From NCBI GenBank assembly GCA_016284235.1, contig JAEEOK010000011.1, positions 59,367-123,366 on the forward strand: a DNA stretch of 64,000 bases, given 5' to 3'. Shown piece after piece: positions 49,792 to 58,672 of this stretch; the first letter of the stretch is position 1, and each line of letters starts with the position of its first letter. The position numbers and the translations under genes were made by a program. Under the pieces are notes generated by a model, which was not told the DNA's origin, did not search any database, and was given only the letters and a program-made list of their open reading frames with translations. The DNA is from Succinivibrionaceae bacterium. GTDB lineage: Bacteria; Pseudomonadota; Gammaproteobacteria; Enterobacterales; Succinivibrionaceae.

Positions 49792-50991
49792 ATGAATGTG
49801 GATGTTCCTACATGTTATGTAGACTGTTCCGATAAGCTTCCGGAAGTTTTAAAGATTCTGAAGGAAAGGGATTTTCTGGCTGTTGATACAGAGTTTGTAA
49901 AGATAGACACCCTGTATCCTCTCCCGGCACTGGTGCAACTTTACGACGGTGAGAGCTTTTATCTTGTTGATGTTGTTACTCTCAGCAGCGAGGATAGAAA
50001 TACATTCTGGAGTGCTTTTATATCATCCGACGCTGTATTTGTTTTCTTTTCGATGCATGAGGATCTTGATTTAATTTACTATTGCTCCGGATCTGTTCCT
50101 AAAAAAATCGAAGATCTTCAGGTCATGCTCTCGTTTATCGGTCTTTCAAAGAGGGCCGGTCTTGCTGATACTGTTGAAAGATATATTGGAACTGAACTTA
50201 TTAAGGATCAGACGCTCAGTACATGGATGAACAGACCTCTAACTGATGAGCAGATCAGGTATGCCGCAATGGATGTGTATTACCTTTTGGATATATTCAG
50301 GATAATGAAGGATGAACTGACTGCAAAAGGAAATTTTGAATTATACAGGCAGGAAATGAATTATATGATCAGGAGTTTCTTTTGTCCGTATGATCCGAAA
50401 ACGGAATATCTTAAGTATGCTAAGGGTGATCTGACGACTGTTCAAATGGCAAGACTGAAGGAGCTTGTTGCGTTTCGTCATGATACTGCTGAGAAGTTGA
50501 ATGTTCCTCTCCAGCAGGTGATCCGCAAGGAAATTTTGCTTAATTTATGTAAAAACAGAGTACGAGAGCCGAACGGACTGAGCAAAGCTGGGATGGCCTG
50601 GCCTGCGATTAAAAGATACGGTGCACAGGTAATCAAGATCCTGAATAACTCTCATATAGACACATCAGAAATTATAACGGTGCCGGTTGTAATTGCTCCT
50701 TTATATCAGCAGATCAGTGAACAGTTCAAGGAGGCTGAAAATAATTTCTGTGTCAGCAGGGGTATTCAGGAGCATGAGCTGGCATCAAAGAAAAATCGTA
50801 CGGAACTTTTTACCTGGCTTTCATGCAGCGACAAGAAAAATTTTTACACTCCGGCTATTTTGAATTCACCCTGGCGTATGAATCTGCTTTACGATATTAT
50901 GAAGACCTATAGGGATCAGATAAGTCCTGAGGATCTTAAACTCATCGCCTCATATGCAGGAATAAGCGAAGATGGCGAGAGTATGGTGTAG
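49792..50991 (+). CDS. rnd: ribonuclease D
   Basis: A 399-residue DEDDy 3'-5' exoribonuclease for tRNA and stable RNA processing. Exo I is FLAVDTEFVKIDTLYPLPAL with Asp32 and Glu34; exo II is FFSMHEDLDLIYY; exo III is DEQIRYAAMDVYYLLDIF with the DEDDy Tyr and Asp. An HRDC domain follows (RLKELVAFRHDTAEKLNVPL). It is a little longer than E. coli RNase D (375). It starts 9 bases after the fadD-like gene. Confidence 0.93.
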   Translation: MNVDVPTCYVDCSDKLPEVLKILKERDFLAVDTEFVKIDTLYPLPALVQLYDGESFYLVDVVTLSSEDRNTFWSAFISSDAVFVFFSMHEDLDLIYYCSGSVPKKIEDLQVMLSFIGLSKRAGLADTVERYIGTELIKDQTLSTWMNRPLTDEQIRYAAMDVYYLLDIFRIMKDELTAKGNFELYRQEMNYMIRSFFCPYDPKTEYLKYAKGDLTTVQMARLKELVAFRHDTAEKLNVPLQQVIRKEILLNLCKNRVREPNGLSKAGMAWPAIKRYGAQVIKILNNSHIDTSEIITVPVVIAPLYQQISEQFKEAENNFCVSRGIQEHELASKKNRTELFTWLSCSDKKNFYTPAILNSPWRMNLLYDIMKTYRDQISPEDLKLIASYAGISEDGESMV

Positions 50992-51021
50992 AGTTGCGGA
51001 TCCATTTTGCTGAAAATTTTC

Positions 51022-52221
51022 ATGATGCCAGAAGAGATAAGAATAAGTCAGGATCCGGATGCTGAATTCAGCGGCGATGGAGATCAAAAGCACAGTGACG
51101 GCGATGCAGTTATGTCGGAGACGGCCGGTTCCGGTTCAGTTGAAAATTGTTCAATGCCGGCTGATGAGACAGCTGTGGTGAACTCTGATGATTCAGGGGC
51201 GTCAGCAGACGAAGAAACTGCTGAGTGCGGATCTGGTAAAGAGTGCAGCAGTTCCGGAGGAGAACAGTCTGGCAGTATTGATAGGGTATCAGATGATAAT
51301 TCTCTGGTTCCTGCAGAAACCGCAGCCGGCAATGGTGAAGGTACGGAAATTTCGTCATCCTGTCAGGTTTCTGTTAGAGCCGAAGCAGCAGTTTCCGGTG
51401 ACTGTGTCAAAGCTGTCGCCACCCGCGGAGAACAAGGCTTAAAGAAATTTGATCCTGCAGATGCTTACTCCGGCAGGTCTGAGACGGTTGAATATCCTGT
51501 GGAGGCCGTCAGAGGAGCCCGCAGGAATATTTTGTCCTTGAAGCTTAATCTTTATGCTTTTATGGTGGTGTGCATTATTCTTGCCGCCGGATTTGTTTTC
51601 CTTGTTCTTTTTTCGGTTCAGTTTCTGTCTAATCTTTACAATTTTGCACTGGAAATGGTTTCTGATGCTGTTGCTTCGCTTAAGGATTTCTTTGCACTTG
51701 AAGATTACACCGCTGAGAGCGTCAAGAAGTTAGCTTCAAAATACGGTGACTATTTTCTGGAAATGAGGAATACAGGCAGACGGATTGTATTTGGCATAAG
51801 TCTTCTGCTGAGTATTCCAGCCGTGATTGTGGGAGGTTTTTCTCTCTCCTGTGCAATTGCAGCTAAAAAATGCTCAGATACATTTCTTTCTGCCGGATGT
51901 CTGGAACATTCATCGATGTCCATGAGGATCAGACTGGCAGCACTCGTTAATGCTCTGTCGTGCGCCTGTGTAACTCTGTCTCTGCTGTCTTCATGGAGTT
52001 CCCTGCTTTTCCTGTTTACTTTCAACGTATCTTCAGTAATTACTGCAGCCCTGATAATCAGATATTTTTCTGTATTTGCAGCAATGAGAGACATCGTTTC
52101 TTCGAGAAGAGTTGACGGTCCCTACTACCTGCTGATGGCGATTTTTCTGACAGTGATTATTCTTGGACTTATTTTGACGGATCTGACTTTAGTTCCGCTT
52201 TTGTTTGTTGTTCCGTTCTGA
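51022..52221 (+). CDS. membrane protein with acidic low-complexity N-terminus, unknown function
   Basis: About 399 residues. The first 170 are acidic and rich in Ser, Gly, Glu and Asp, without predicted structure. Four or five membrane segments follow in the C-terminal half, near residues 175-205, 255-280, 300-345 and 370-398, ending LVPLLFVVPF. I recognise no family. The frame is open from TTG at 51007; ATG 51022 or 51025 are equally possible, none with a good ribosome site. It follows rnd by 30 bases and may belong to the same transcript. Confidence 0.65.
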   Translation: MMPEEIRISQDPDAEFSGDGDQKHSDGDAVMSETAGSGSVENCSMPADETAVVNSDDSGASADEETAECGSGKECSSSGGEQSGSIDRVSDDNSLVPAETAAGNGEGTEISSSCQVSVRAEAAVSGDCVKAVATRGEQGLKKFDPADAYSGRSETVEYPVEAVRGARRNILSLKLNLYAFMVVCIILAAGFVFLVLFSVQFLSNLYNFALEMVSDAVASLKDFFALEDYTAESVKKLASKYGDYFLEMRNTGRRIVFGISLLLSIPAVIVGGFSLSCAIAAKKCSDTFLSAGCLEHSSMSMRIRLAALVNALSCACVTLSLLSSWSSLLFLFTFNVSSVITAALIIRYFSVFAAMRDIVSSRRVDGPYYLLMAIFLTVIILGLILTDLTLVPLLFVVPF

Positions 52222-52692
52222 TATGTGAATTTCTGCTTGTGATTTCAGATCAATTTTTTTCACACACCGGCATTTGAAGCAGGACCTTTAAAATTGATTG
52301 TCCCATAGTGTGATATTCAGGGCAGCGGCAGACTTGTCCGCCCGGTACTAGATAATCTGCACTTTGAATTTTGTGTCATGAAGATTGGCAGAAGGTCGCT
52401 GATCCTGATTTTACATCCCTGATGTTATGTTTAACCTTCCTCAAAAAGCATATTTTGACGTATGAGCTAAATCATCAATCCGGCAGCAAGCTGTATGCAT
52501 AGTAAAATTCTAATTTGCACAAGGGGCAGAAACCTCATGCAGCATTAGGGGTGAAGCTTTAAAATTTTATCTGATCCTGCCGTAAAACCACGTGGATATA
52601 AGGTATAAAATTAGGTGCTGACAGAAATAGACTTATACTTTTTTAAATGACGGCAGATAGCCGCGGATCCTGTAGAGCAAACCGTATTGCCG
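52222..52692. other. about 470-base convergent region without a gene
   Basis: No gene is supported between the membrane protein and cstA. It ends in the large hairpin at 52693-52745. Confidence 0.4.
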
Positions 52693-52745
52693 TTCAGCAG
52701 CAGGGAGCAGCCGGAGTTGTAATCCGGTCGCTCCCTGCTGCTGAA
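52693..52745. repeat. large perfect inverted repeat beside cstA
   Basis: A 16-base arm (52693-52708, beginning TTCAGCAGCAGG) is exactly repeated in inverse at 52730-52745; the interior can pair CCGGA with TCCGG. It sits 20 bases past the cstA stop. Neither side has an immediate T tract, so it may stabilise the 3' end of the cstA mRNA or act as a terminator of unusual form. Confidence 0.7.
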
Positions 52746-52764
52746 TAGTTCTGTTTAATTTAAA

Positions 52765-54474
52765 TTATGCCGCCTGTCTGCTTAATTTCATCTGTTTTCT
52801 TGTTTTTACTACTGATATGAATGCCAGTACAATCAGAACAAGAGTAAGCAGCAGAAGAAGAGCACATATAAATACCAGAATACCGGATGTCTTCGGATTA
52901 AGCATCATGCTTCCAAGACCCCAGCAGCTCATCACTGTCATAAAAATCATCGGAATGAAAGCGATGTATGAATGACTCTTTTTCTTAAGCAGATAAAGAG
53001 ATATGCCGAGAAGCGTAAGAGCGGCCAGAAGCTGGTTCGATGCACCGAATACCGGCCAAATTGCTCCCGCCTGTCCGGATGCACACAGGAACACAGCCAG
53101 GATCACGATGGTAACAGACGCAACGTAGGAATTGCCCAGGAATGCTCTTATTCCAGAAGGCTTTTTCCCGGTATTTGCACTGGTCTGTTCGGAATGACCG
53201 CTCAGAATTTCCTGCCATACAAACCTTCCAAGTCTTGTCGCTGTATCAAGGGTTGTCATCATGAATGCGGCAAGTACAAGAGAAATAAACGGCTCTATTG
53301 TGGCTGTTGAAAGTCCAAGTGATGATGAGAAATTTGCTATACCTTTTGCGAAAGCAAGCTGCGGCTTTGACACAGCGGTTGTAAAATCGGTGCCGCTCAG
53401 ATATATCACAGTGATGAGAGAGATAACCCCAAGGACTCCTTCAAGAAGCATTCCTCCGTATCCGATAAGACGGATGTTGCCTTCATTGGCAACCTGCTTT
53501 GACGTGGTGCCGGAAGCTACAAGAGAATGGAATCCGGAGCAGGCGCCGCAGGCAATGACAATAAAGAGCGTCGGAATTACATTCTTCTCCATGCCGGATG
53601 GCAGATGCACTGTAAGTCCGTAATAACCGTCCTGTGCAATTTCAGGGTTGTAGAACAGTATTCCGAGAAATCCCAGAATCAGCATTGCATAGAGGAGAAA
53701 TGAATTAAGAAAGTCACGCGGCTGAAGAAGCCACTGTACTGGAGTAACGGATGCTATAAACACGTATATGCCCAGAACCGTCAGCCATATTAATCTGCAC
53801 TGCTCGTGATCAAGTGCAATTCCAAGATGTGATCCGATGACGCTTAAATCCGCCGGAAACATAATTCCAATGTATACGGTGAAGAAGGTCAGAGGAACAA
53901 AGATAAGAGATGCCGTGAGAACACTCAGAATGCCTCTGTTTACGAAAAAGCCGTAGATTGGCGCGAGGAGAATAAAAATGAGTGAAGCAGTGGCGGCGGA
54001 AGGCGTTGCTATGAAAATCTCGGCTATCATAAGACCGAACATGGCAACCACCAGCACCAGAGCCGACCAGCAGAATATGGAGAATATTATTCTTCCTGTA
54101 TATCCTAAAAGTTTTTCGATTACGTATGAAATGGATTTTCCTTCATTGCGCACGGAAAGAAAGAGTGCTGCAAAATCATGAAGTCCACCTATGAAAATGC
54201 AGCCGACGAAAATCCACAGCAGTGCAGGGATCCATCCGAGTTCGGCGGCAAATATAGGACCTAAAATCGGACCGGCGCCGGCGATTGATGCGAAGTGGTG
54301 ACCGAAAAGCACGGCCGGGCGGGTCGGAGCATAGTCGATACCGTCCTTCATGGTCTGTGCGGGGGTCGGTCTGGTCGTATCTATGCCGAATACCTTTGTC
54401 AGAAATTTTCCGTACAGAAAATAGAAACCCGTGAAATAAACAATCGTAATGAGAAGAAGAAGGCTGCCGCTCAT
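52765..54474 (-). CDS. cstA: carbon starvation protein CstA family transporter
   Basis: A 569-residue membrane protein with about 16 hydrophobic segments. Family motifs are PTPAQTMKDGIDYAPTRP, LFGHHFASIAGAGPILGP, WIFVGCIFIGGLHDFAALF and, later, CGACSGFHSLVASGTTSKQV. E. coli CstA (701) and BtsT take up pyruvate and possibly peptides; this is a shorter member, so the symbol is by family. A CRP-like site TGTGATTTATTTCACT lies upstream on the same strand. It stands alone, divergent from minC. Confidence 0.87.
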   Translation of the reverse strand: MSGSLLLLITIVYFTGFYFLYGKFLTKVFGIDTTRPTPAQTMKDGIDYAPTRPAVLFGHHFASIAGAGPILGPIFAAELGWIPALLWIFVGCIFIGGLHDFAALFLSVRNEGKSISYVIEKLLGYTGRIIFSIFCWSALVLVVAMFGLMIAEIFIATPSAATASLIFILLAPIYGFFVNRGILSVLTASLIFVPLTFFTVYIGIMFPADLSVIGSHLGIALDHEQCRLIWLTVLGIYVFIASVTPVQWLLQPRDFLNSFLLYAMLILGFLGILFYNPEIAQDGYYGLTVHLPSGMEKNVIPTLFIVIACGACSGFHSLVASGTTSKQVANEGNIRLIGYGGMLLEGVLGVISLITVIYLSGTDFTTAVSKPQLAFAKGIANFSSSLGLSTATIEPFISLVLAAFMMTTLDTATRLGRFVWQEILSGHSEQTSANTGKKPSGIRAFLGNSYVASVTIVILAVFLCASGQAGAIWPVFGASNQLLAALTLLGISLYLLKKKSHSYIAFIPMIFMTVMSCWGLGSMMLNPKTSGILVFICALLLLLTLVLIVLAFISVVKTRKQMKLSRQAA

Positions 54475-54505
54475 ATGTGCTGTCCGAATTATGAAAAAAC
54501 AAAAA

Positions 54506-54521
54506 AGTGAAATAAATCACA
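54506..54521 (-). promoter_or_regulatory. CRP-like binding site upstream of cstA
   Basis: Read on the minus strand, TGTGATTTATTTCACT matches the CRP consensus TGTGA-N6-TCACA at nine of ten defined bases. Its centre is 39 bases before the cstA start codon. Possible -10 boxes lie on either side, so whether it would activate or repress cannot be decided. E. coli cstA is CRP-dependent. Confidence 0.5.
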
Positions 54522-54663
54522 AAACATATTTATTATAACGCTGTCAAATGGAAAACAGAAAATTTTTTATAATCCTGCCTGTGTTTTTTTGCCGTTTCTT
54601 TTTAAATTTGATGCTATCTCAAATTTTGAGTGTACCCGTGATCTTTTGTAAAAATTGACCATT

Positions 54664-54672
54664 TGATATAAT
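54664..54672 (+). promoter_or_regulatory. extended -10 promoter of minCDE
   Basis: TGATATAAT is a perfect extended -10, 90 bases before the minC start. TTGACC lies directly upstream but at a spacing too short to be its -35. Confidence 0.55.
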
Positions 54673-54761
54673 ACGGTCGCGGTGTGTATCGAAGTTTTAC
54701 TGCACGATTAAAGCATTATTAAATGCCATATGCCGTAATTAATTTTTTTCCGGGGGGTAAT

Positions 54762-55502
54762 ATGTCAGGTAATGAAATAAGAAGTCAGACTCTTCCTTTT
54801 ACCTGCCTTTTTTTAAAGGATTCCAGCCTAGGTGCTATTGAGCAGATACTGCTAGAAAAAACGACAGCCTACAAAAGTTATTTTTACAATTCGCCTCTGA
54901 TAATTAATATAGAGAGTGTTGATGATATTCCAGAGATCTCGGAAATAAAAAAACTGACAGACAAATACAATTTTATCCTTGTCGGTTTTTCCGGAGTTTC
55001 AAGGAATGATATTAAGATAAGAATTTTCAATGCCGGTTTTCCTGTGTTTAACGCTCTGGGTGCCAGGGACATACCTCAGCCGCAGAATTCTCAGACTGCA
55101 CCTGAATCGCAGACCAAGGTTGAAACAAAGATTGTGACCAAGATTGTTACAGAATCGACCCGCGGCGACACTAAGGTGATTGTCGGCAATGTGAGATCCG
55201 GCAGCGAAATAAAAGCTGACGGCGCGTCTCTTATTGTCAAAGGCGATGTCAGCAACGGTGCAAAGGTTTTTGCTGATTATGATGTTATAATTCTCGGGGC
55301 GCTCAGAGGCCGCGCGGTGGCCGGGGCACGCGGAAATGTGAATGCGAATATTATATGCAACAAGTATGATCCCGAATTAATATCCATTGCCGGAGTTTTC
55401 AAGACCGGTGATTCGATAGATGAGACTTATCATAATGCTCCGGTGCATATTTATCTTGAGAATGACGTTTTTAAATTTGATTTGCTTGGTAAAAAGGAAT
55501 AG
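54762..55502 (+). CDS. minC: septum site-determining protein MinC
   Basis: A 246-residue FtsZ assembly inhibitor. The N-terminal domain (1-100) contains LPFTCLFLKDSSLGAIEQIL; a Gln/Pro/Thr-rich linker (about 105-135) follows; the C-terminal beta-helix that binds MinD has VIVGNVRSGSEIKADGASLI, GDVSNGAKVFADYDVIILG and LRGRAVAGARGN. ATG at 54762 is chosen because a strong GGGGGG ribosome site precedes it. minD follows after 6 bases. Confidence 0.95.
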   Translation: MSGNEIRSQTLPFTCLFLKDSSLGAIEQILLEKTTAYKSYFYNSPLIINIESVDDIPEISEIKKLTDKYNFILVGFSGVSRNDIKIRIFNAGFPVFNALGARDIPQPQNSQTAPESQTKVETKIVTKIVTESTRGDTKVIVGNVRSGSEIKADGASLIVKGDVSNGAKVFADYDVIILGALRGRAVAGARGNVNANIICNKYDPELISIAGVFKTGDSIDETYHNAPVHIYLENDVFKFDLLGKKE

Positions 55503-55508
55503 TAGTTT

Positions 55509-56339
55509 ATGTCACGCGTAATTGTTGTTACTTCTGGTAAGGGCGGTGTTGGTAAGACAACTACAAGCGCTGCGATTTCAACCGGTCTTGCTCAGAAGGG
55601 GTACAAAACCGTGGTAATCGATTTTGATGTAGGTCTGCGCAATCTTGATCTGGTTCTCGGGTGCGAGCGAAGAGTTGTTTATGATTTTGTTCAGGTGATT
55701 CAGGGTGATGCCACGCTGAATCAGGCTCTTATTCAGGATAAGCATGTGTCAAACGGCAATTTGTACATTCTTGCAGCATCTCAGACCAAGGATAAGGATG
55801 CTCTGGTCAAGGAAGGGGTTCGCAGGGTTATAAACGAACTCAAGGAGATGGGCTTTGAATATATTATCTGTGATTCTCCGGCAGGTATTGAGCAGGGGGC
55901 TCTCATGGCACTGTATTTTGCTGATGAGGCCATAGTTGTTACCAATCCTGAAATTTCATCAATTCGGGATTCCGACAGAATTCTCGGAATCCTTTCCGCA
56001 AAATCTGAACGTGCGGAGAAGCATGAGGAACCGATCAAGGAGCATTTGCTTGTAACGAGATATGATCCGGACAGGGTTGAGTCGAAGCAGATGCTTTCAT
56101 ATCAGGATGTTTTTGAAGTTCTGAGAGTGCCGGTACTGGGTGTTATTCCAGAGTCAAAGGATGTTATTGAAGCATCTAACAACGGTGTGTCCGTGATCCT
56201 TTATCCGGAGAGCAGGGCCGGACTGGCATATGCCGATACGGTTGAACGTCTGATTGGAACAGATCTTCCTTTGAGGTTTACATCAGTTGAGAAAAAGCAG
56301 GGTATTTTCTCCCGCCTTTTCTCTAAGAATAAGGGATAG
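55509..56339 (+). CDS. minD: septum site-determining protein MinD
   Basis: A 276-residue membrane-binding ATPase that recruits MinC and oscillates with MinE. Deviant Walker A SGKGGVGKTT near residue 9, VIDFDVGLRNLDLVLGCERR, ICDSPAGIEQGALMALYFAD, and a C-terminal amphipathic helix GIFSRLFSKNKG for membrane binding. Length matches E. coli (270). It lies between minC and minE with gaps of 6 and 5 bases. Confidence 0.97.
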   Translation: MSRVIVVTSGKGGVGKTTTSAAISTGLAQKGYKTVVIDFDVGLRNLDLVLGCERRVVYDFVQVIQGDATLNQALIQDKHVSNGNLYILAASQTKDKDALVKEGVRRVINELKEMGFEYIICDSPAGIEQGALMALYFADEAIVVTNPEISSIRDSDRILGILSAKSERAEKHEEPIKEHLLVTRYDPDRVESKQMLSYQDVFEVLRVPVLGVIPESKDVIEASNNGVSVILYPESRAGLAYADTVERLIGTDLPLRFTSVEKKQGIFSRLFSKNKG

Positions 56340-56344
56340 AAGTA

Positions 56345-56638
56345 ATGTCGATTTTTGATTTTATGCGTCGTCGCAAGCCCGAGGTATCTTCCGCGGAGAC
56401 AGCAAAGCAGCGTCTGCTTGAGGTTTGCATATCTCATACGGGAATGGATGGAAATGATCCTAATGAACTTATTCAGAAGATAAAGGTTGCTGTTCTCAAG
56501 ATTCTCAATGAGCATTATCAGGCTAATATCGATATCGGCAACGTCTGTACAAATCTGAAGAAAGAGAATGATACCAGCTATATAGATCTGCAGGTTAATC
56601 TTCCTGATGAGGAAGAGATGGAAAAGGGTAAGAAGTAG
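56345..56638 (+). CDS. minE: cell division topological specificity factor MinE
   Basis: A 97-residue activator of MinD ATPase. The membrane-binding start MSIFDFMRRRK, the switch helix AKQRLLEVCISHT and the dimerisation strands are recognisable (KIKVAVLKILNEHYQ, YIDLQVNLP). E. coli MinE has 88 residues; here the acidic tail is longer. Last gene of minCDE, ended by a strong terminator. Confidence 0.95.
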   Translation: MSIFDFMRRRKPEVSSAETAKQRLLEVCISHTGMDGNDPNELIQKIKVAVLKILNEHYQANIDIGNVCTNLKKENDTSYIDLQVNLPDEEEMEKGKK

Positions 56639-56664
56639 ACCTTTTTCAGTTTTCTTTGATTTGA

Positions 56665-56702
56665 GACAATAGCATCGCAGGTGTTCTATTGTCTTTTTTT
56701 TT
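56665..56702 (+). terminator. terminator after minE
   Basis: GACAATAG (56665-56672) and CTATTGTC (56686-56693) form a perfect 8-bp stem followed by nine T residues. Confidence 0.85.
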
Positions 56703-56744
56703 GAAAAAATGATTAGATCCGGTTTCTATTAATTAAGGCTTTTT

Positions 56745-57023
56745 ATGATATGCAGTGTGTACCGCAGTGTTTTAAGAGAAGGATTATATCTGTATGTCGC
56801 TTCAGATTTTTCCCTGGATCTTATTCCTGCAGAGCTTAGAAAAAGGCTCGGCAGCGTAAAGCTTGTTATGCATCTGGATTTGTCAGCTGTTAAAAATCTG
56901 GTTCAGACAGATCCTCGCGAACTGCAGAGTGCGCTTGAGAAAAACGGTTACCTTCTTTGCATAAGAGATCCGAAAGCTTTGGAGGAAACAATTGCTGAAG
57001 CGGTGAAAAATCTGCATTCTTAA
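56745..57023 (+). CDS. ycgL: YcgL domain protein
   Basis: A 92-residue protein of the YcgL (DUF709) family: CSVYRSVLREGLYLYVASDF at the start, FSLDLIPAELRKRLGSVKLV and LEKNGYLLCIRDP later. A small alpha/beta fold of unknown function that in E. coli also lies next to minC. Here it follows minE after the terminator. Confidence 0.87.
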   Translation: MICSVYRSVLREGLYLYVASDFSLDLIPAELRKRLGSVKLVMHLDLSAVKNLVQTDPRELQSALEKNGYLLCIRDPKALEETIAEAVKNLHS

Positions 57024-57107
57024 TCAGACAGATAGCGGAGTTTTCTGTTCTGCTTTACGCCGGAGTCTGCGGCTCTGATTTTGTTGAAGGTTAGATTTGA
57101 GGTTGCA

Positions 57108-57386
57108 ATGGGTAAAACAGTCAAGGTCAATTTTCGTATTGATGAAGATTTGAAAAAGCAGGTAGACGAGCTGGGTAAAAAACTTCATATGAGTTTTTCA
57201 GCACTTATGAATGTGTATGCTGCACAGCTGGTGCGGGAGCAGAGGATCCCGTTTGAAATTTCAGCTGTTCCGCCTGAGACAGCCGAAAAGAATTCAAATG
57301 CGGCGGCGGAAACAGCCCCCTTCGATGACGAGATTATTGCTGACGGTGTGACAGCCGAACAGATGAAAAATTGGCTTAAAAAATAG
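57108..57386 (+). CDS. RelB/DinJ family antitoxin, apparently without a toxin gene
   Basis: A 92-residue protein whose first 55 residues match the ribbon-helix-helix region of RelB/DinJ antitoxins: TVKVNFRIDEDLKKQVDELGKKLHMS (quoted in part as VNFRIDEDLKKQ and LHMSFSALMNVY). The remainder is Ala/Glu-rich and ends ADGVTAEQMKNWLKK. ATG at 57108 is chosen since GAGG lies 5 bases upstream and the family begins there. The next gene downstream (macA) starts 99 bases on, so no RelE/YafQ toxin is encoded beside it. It may be an orphan regulator or immunity remnant. Confidence 0.8.
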   Translation: MGKTVKVNFRIDEDLKKQVDELGKKLHMSFSALMNVYAAQLVREQRIPFEISAVPPETAEKNSNAAAETAPFDDEIIADGVTAEQMKNWLKK

Positions 57387-57484
57387 TTAAACTGTGCTGT
57401 TAAGGGAACTTTTACTACTTTTTAAACTCACAGTTTTGTCGGAACCGGCAGTTGTTCGTTCCCTCAATTTGAAGAGAAATGCTG

Positions 57485-58672
57485 ATGAAAAAACTAATAG
57501 TTTTAATACTGATTATAGCGGCAGGTGCGGGAATATATATTCATTTTCTCAAACCGGCTCCTGATTTGAGTCGAAGGTTCATGACCTATGAGGTCGTGCG
57601 CGGCGATATAGTATCCGGGGTTGAAGCCACCGGAACACTTGAAGGTTCGAAGCAGGTAAGCGTGGGTGCCCAGGTATCAGGCCAGCTTCAGAGACTGTAT
57701 GTTGATACGGGAGACGAAGTGAAGGCCGGAATGCTTCTCGCCCAGATAGACTCCCGTACCCAGGAGAACAGTCTCAAGGATGCCCAGGCCGCACTTAATA
57801 CATACCAGGCTCAGCTTGTTGCGGCCAGGGCTGAACTTAAGCGGGCGCAGCTTGATTTTAAGCGTCAGGAGAGACTGGTAAAGGGAGATGCTGGTGCAAG
57901 GGCTGATTATGAAACTGCAGAGGCAAAGCTGGAGTCGGCCAGGGCACAGGTTGCTGTTGTAGAGCAGCAGATCAAGCAGGCCGCAATCAAGGTCGATACA
58001 GCTAAAATCAATGTGGGATACACTCAGATTTCAGCTCCTATCGACGGCGTTGTGATAGCTGTGGTTACGGATGAAGGTCAGACTGTGGTATCCAATCAGA
58101 CAGCTTCAACGATTTTAAAGCTTGCCACAATGGATACCATGACAGTAAAGGCGGAAATCAGCGAGGCTGATGTAGTCAAGGTAAAACCGGGTATGAAGGT
58201 CAACTTCACAATTCTCGGACAGCCTTACCGCACTTTTTCCAGCACGCTTAAAAAAGTAGATCCGGCGCCTTCTTCGGCGGCTTCGTCTACAACCGCATCG
58301 GGTTCCACCTCCAATTCTGCAATCTATTACAATGCCGAGTTTGATATAGAAAATCCTGACAGGGTGCTCAGGGTCTCCATGACTGCTGAATGCAAGATTA
58401 TTCTTGAAGAGCGCAGAAATGTTCTGCTGATCCCGATAGCATCCTTGAGAGGCTCCGAGGGTGAAAACAAATACCGAATTTCCGTGCTGAAAAATAATCA
58501 TCCGGAGACGGTGGTTGTAGAAACAGGAATGCGTGATCAGTCAAACATAGAGGTGATTGCAGGTCTTGCGGAGCATGACAGGGTTATCCTGGGTGATGAT
58601 ATAGAAACTGCAGAAAGCGCAGCCATGGCAAATGAGAAGAACAAACGCCGCAGAGGTCCGCCACGTCTATGA
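57485..58672 (+). CDS. macA: macrolide efflux periplasmic adaptor MacA
   Basis: A 395-residue membrane fusion protein of the HlyD/RND type linking MacB to an outer membrane channel. One N-terminal membrane segment (about 4-20), then the lipoyl half-motifs VSVGAQVSGQLQRLYVDTGD and APIDGVVIAVVTDEGQ flanking a coiled-coil hairpin (about 95-170), beta-barrel and membrane-proximal domain. A Ser/Thr/Ala-rich stretch (SSAASSTTASGSTSNS) interrupts the barrel, as in E. coli MacA. ATG 57485 has better spacing from GAAGAG than ATG 57479. It overlaps macB by four bases. Confidence 0.92.
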   Translation: MKKLIVLILIIAAGAGIYIHFLKPAPDLSRRFMTYEVVRGDIVSGVEATGTLEGSKQVSVGAQVSGQLQRLYVDTGDEVKAGMLLAQIDSRTQENSLKDAQAALNTYQAQLVAARAELKRAQLDFKRQERLVKGDAGARADYETAEAKLESARAQVAVVEQQIKQAAIKVDTAKINVGYTQISAPIDGVVIAVVTDEGQTVVSNQTASTILKLATMDTMTVKAEISEADVVKVKPGMKVNFTILGQPYRTFSSTLKKVDPAPSSAASSTTASGSTSNSAIYYNAEFDIENPDRVLRVSMTAECKIILEERRNVLLIPIASLRGSEGENKYRISVLKNNHPETVVVETGMRDQSNIEVIAGLAEHDRVILGDDIETAESAAMANEKNKRRRGPPRL

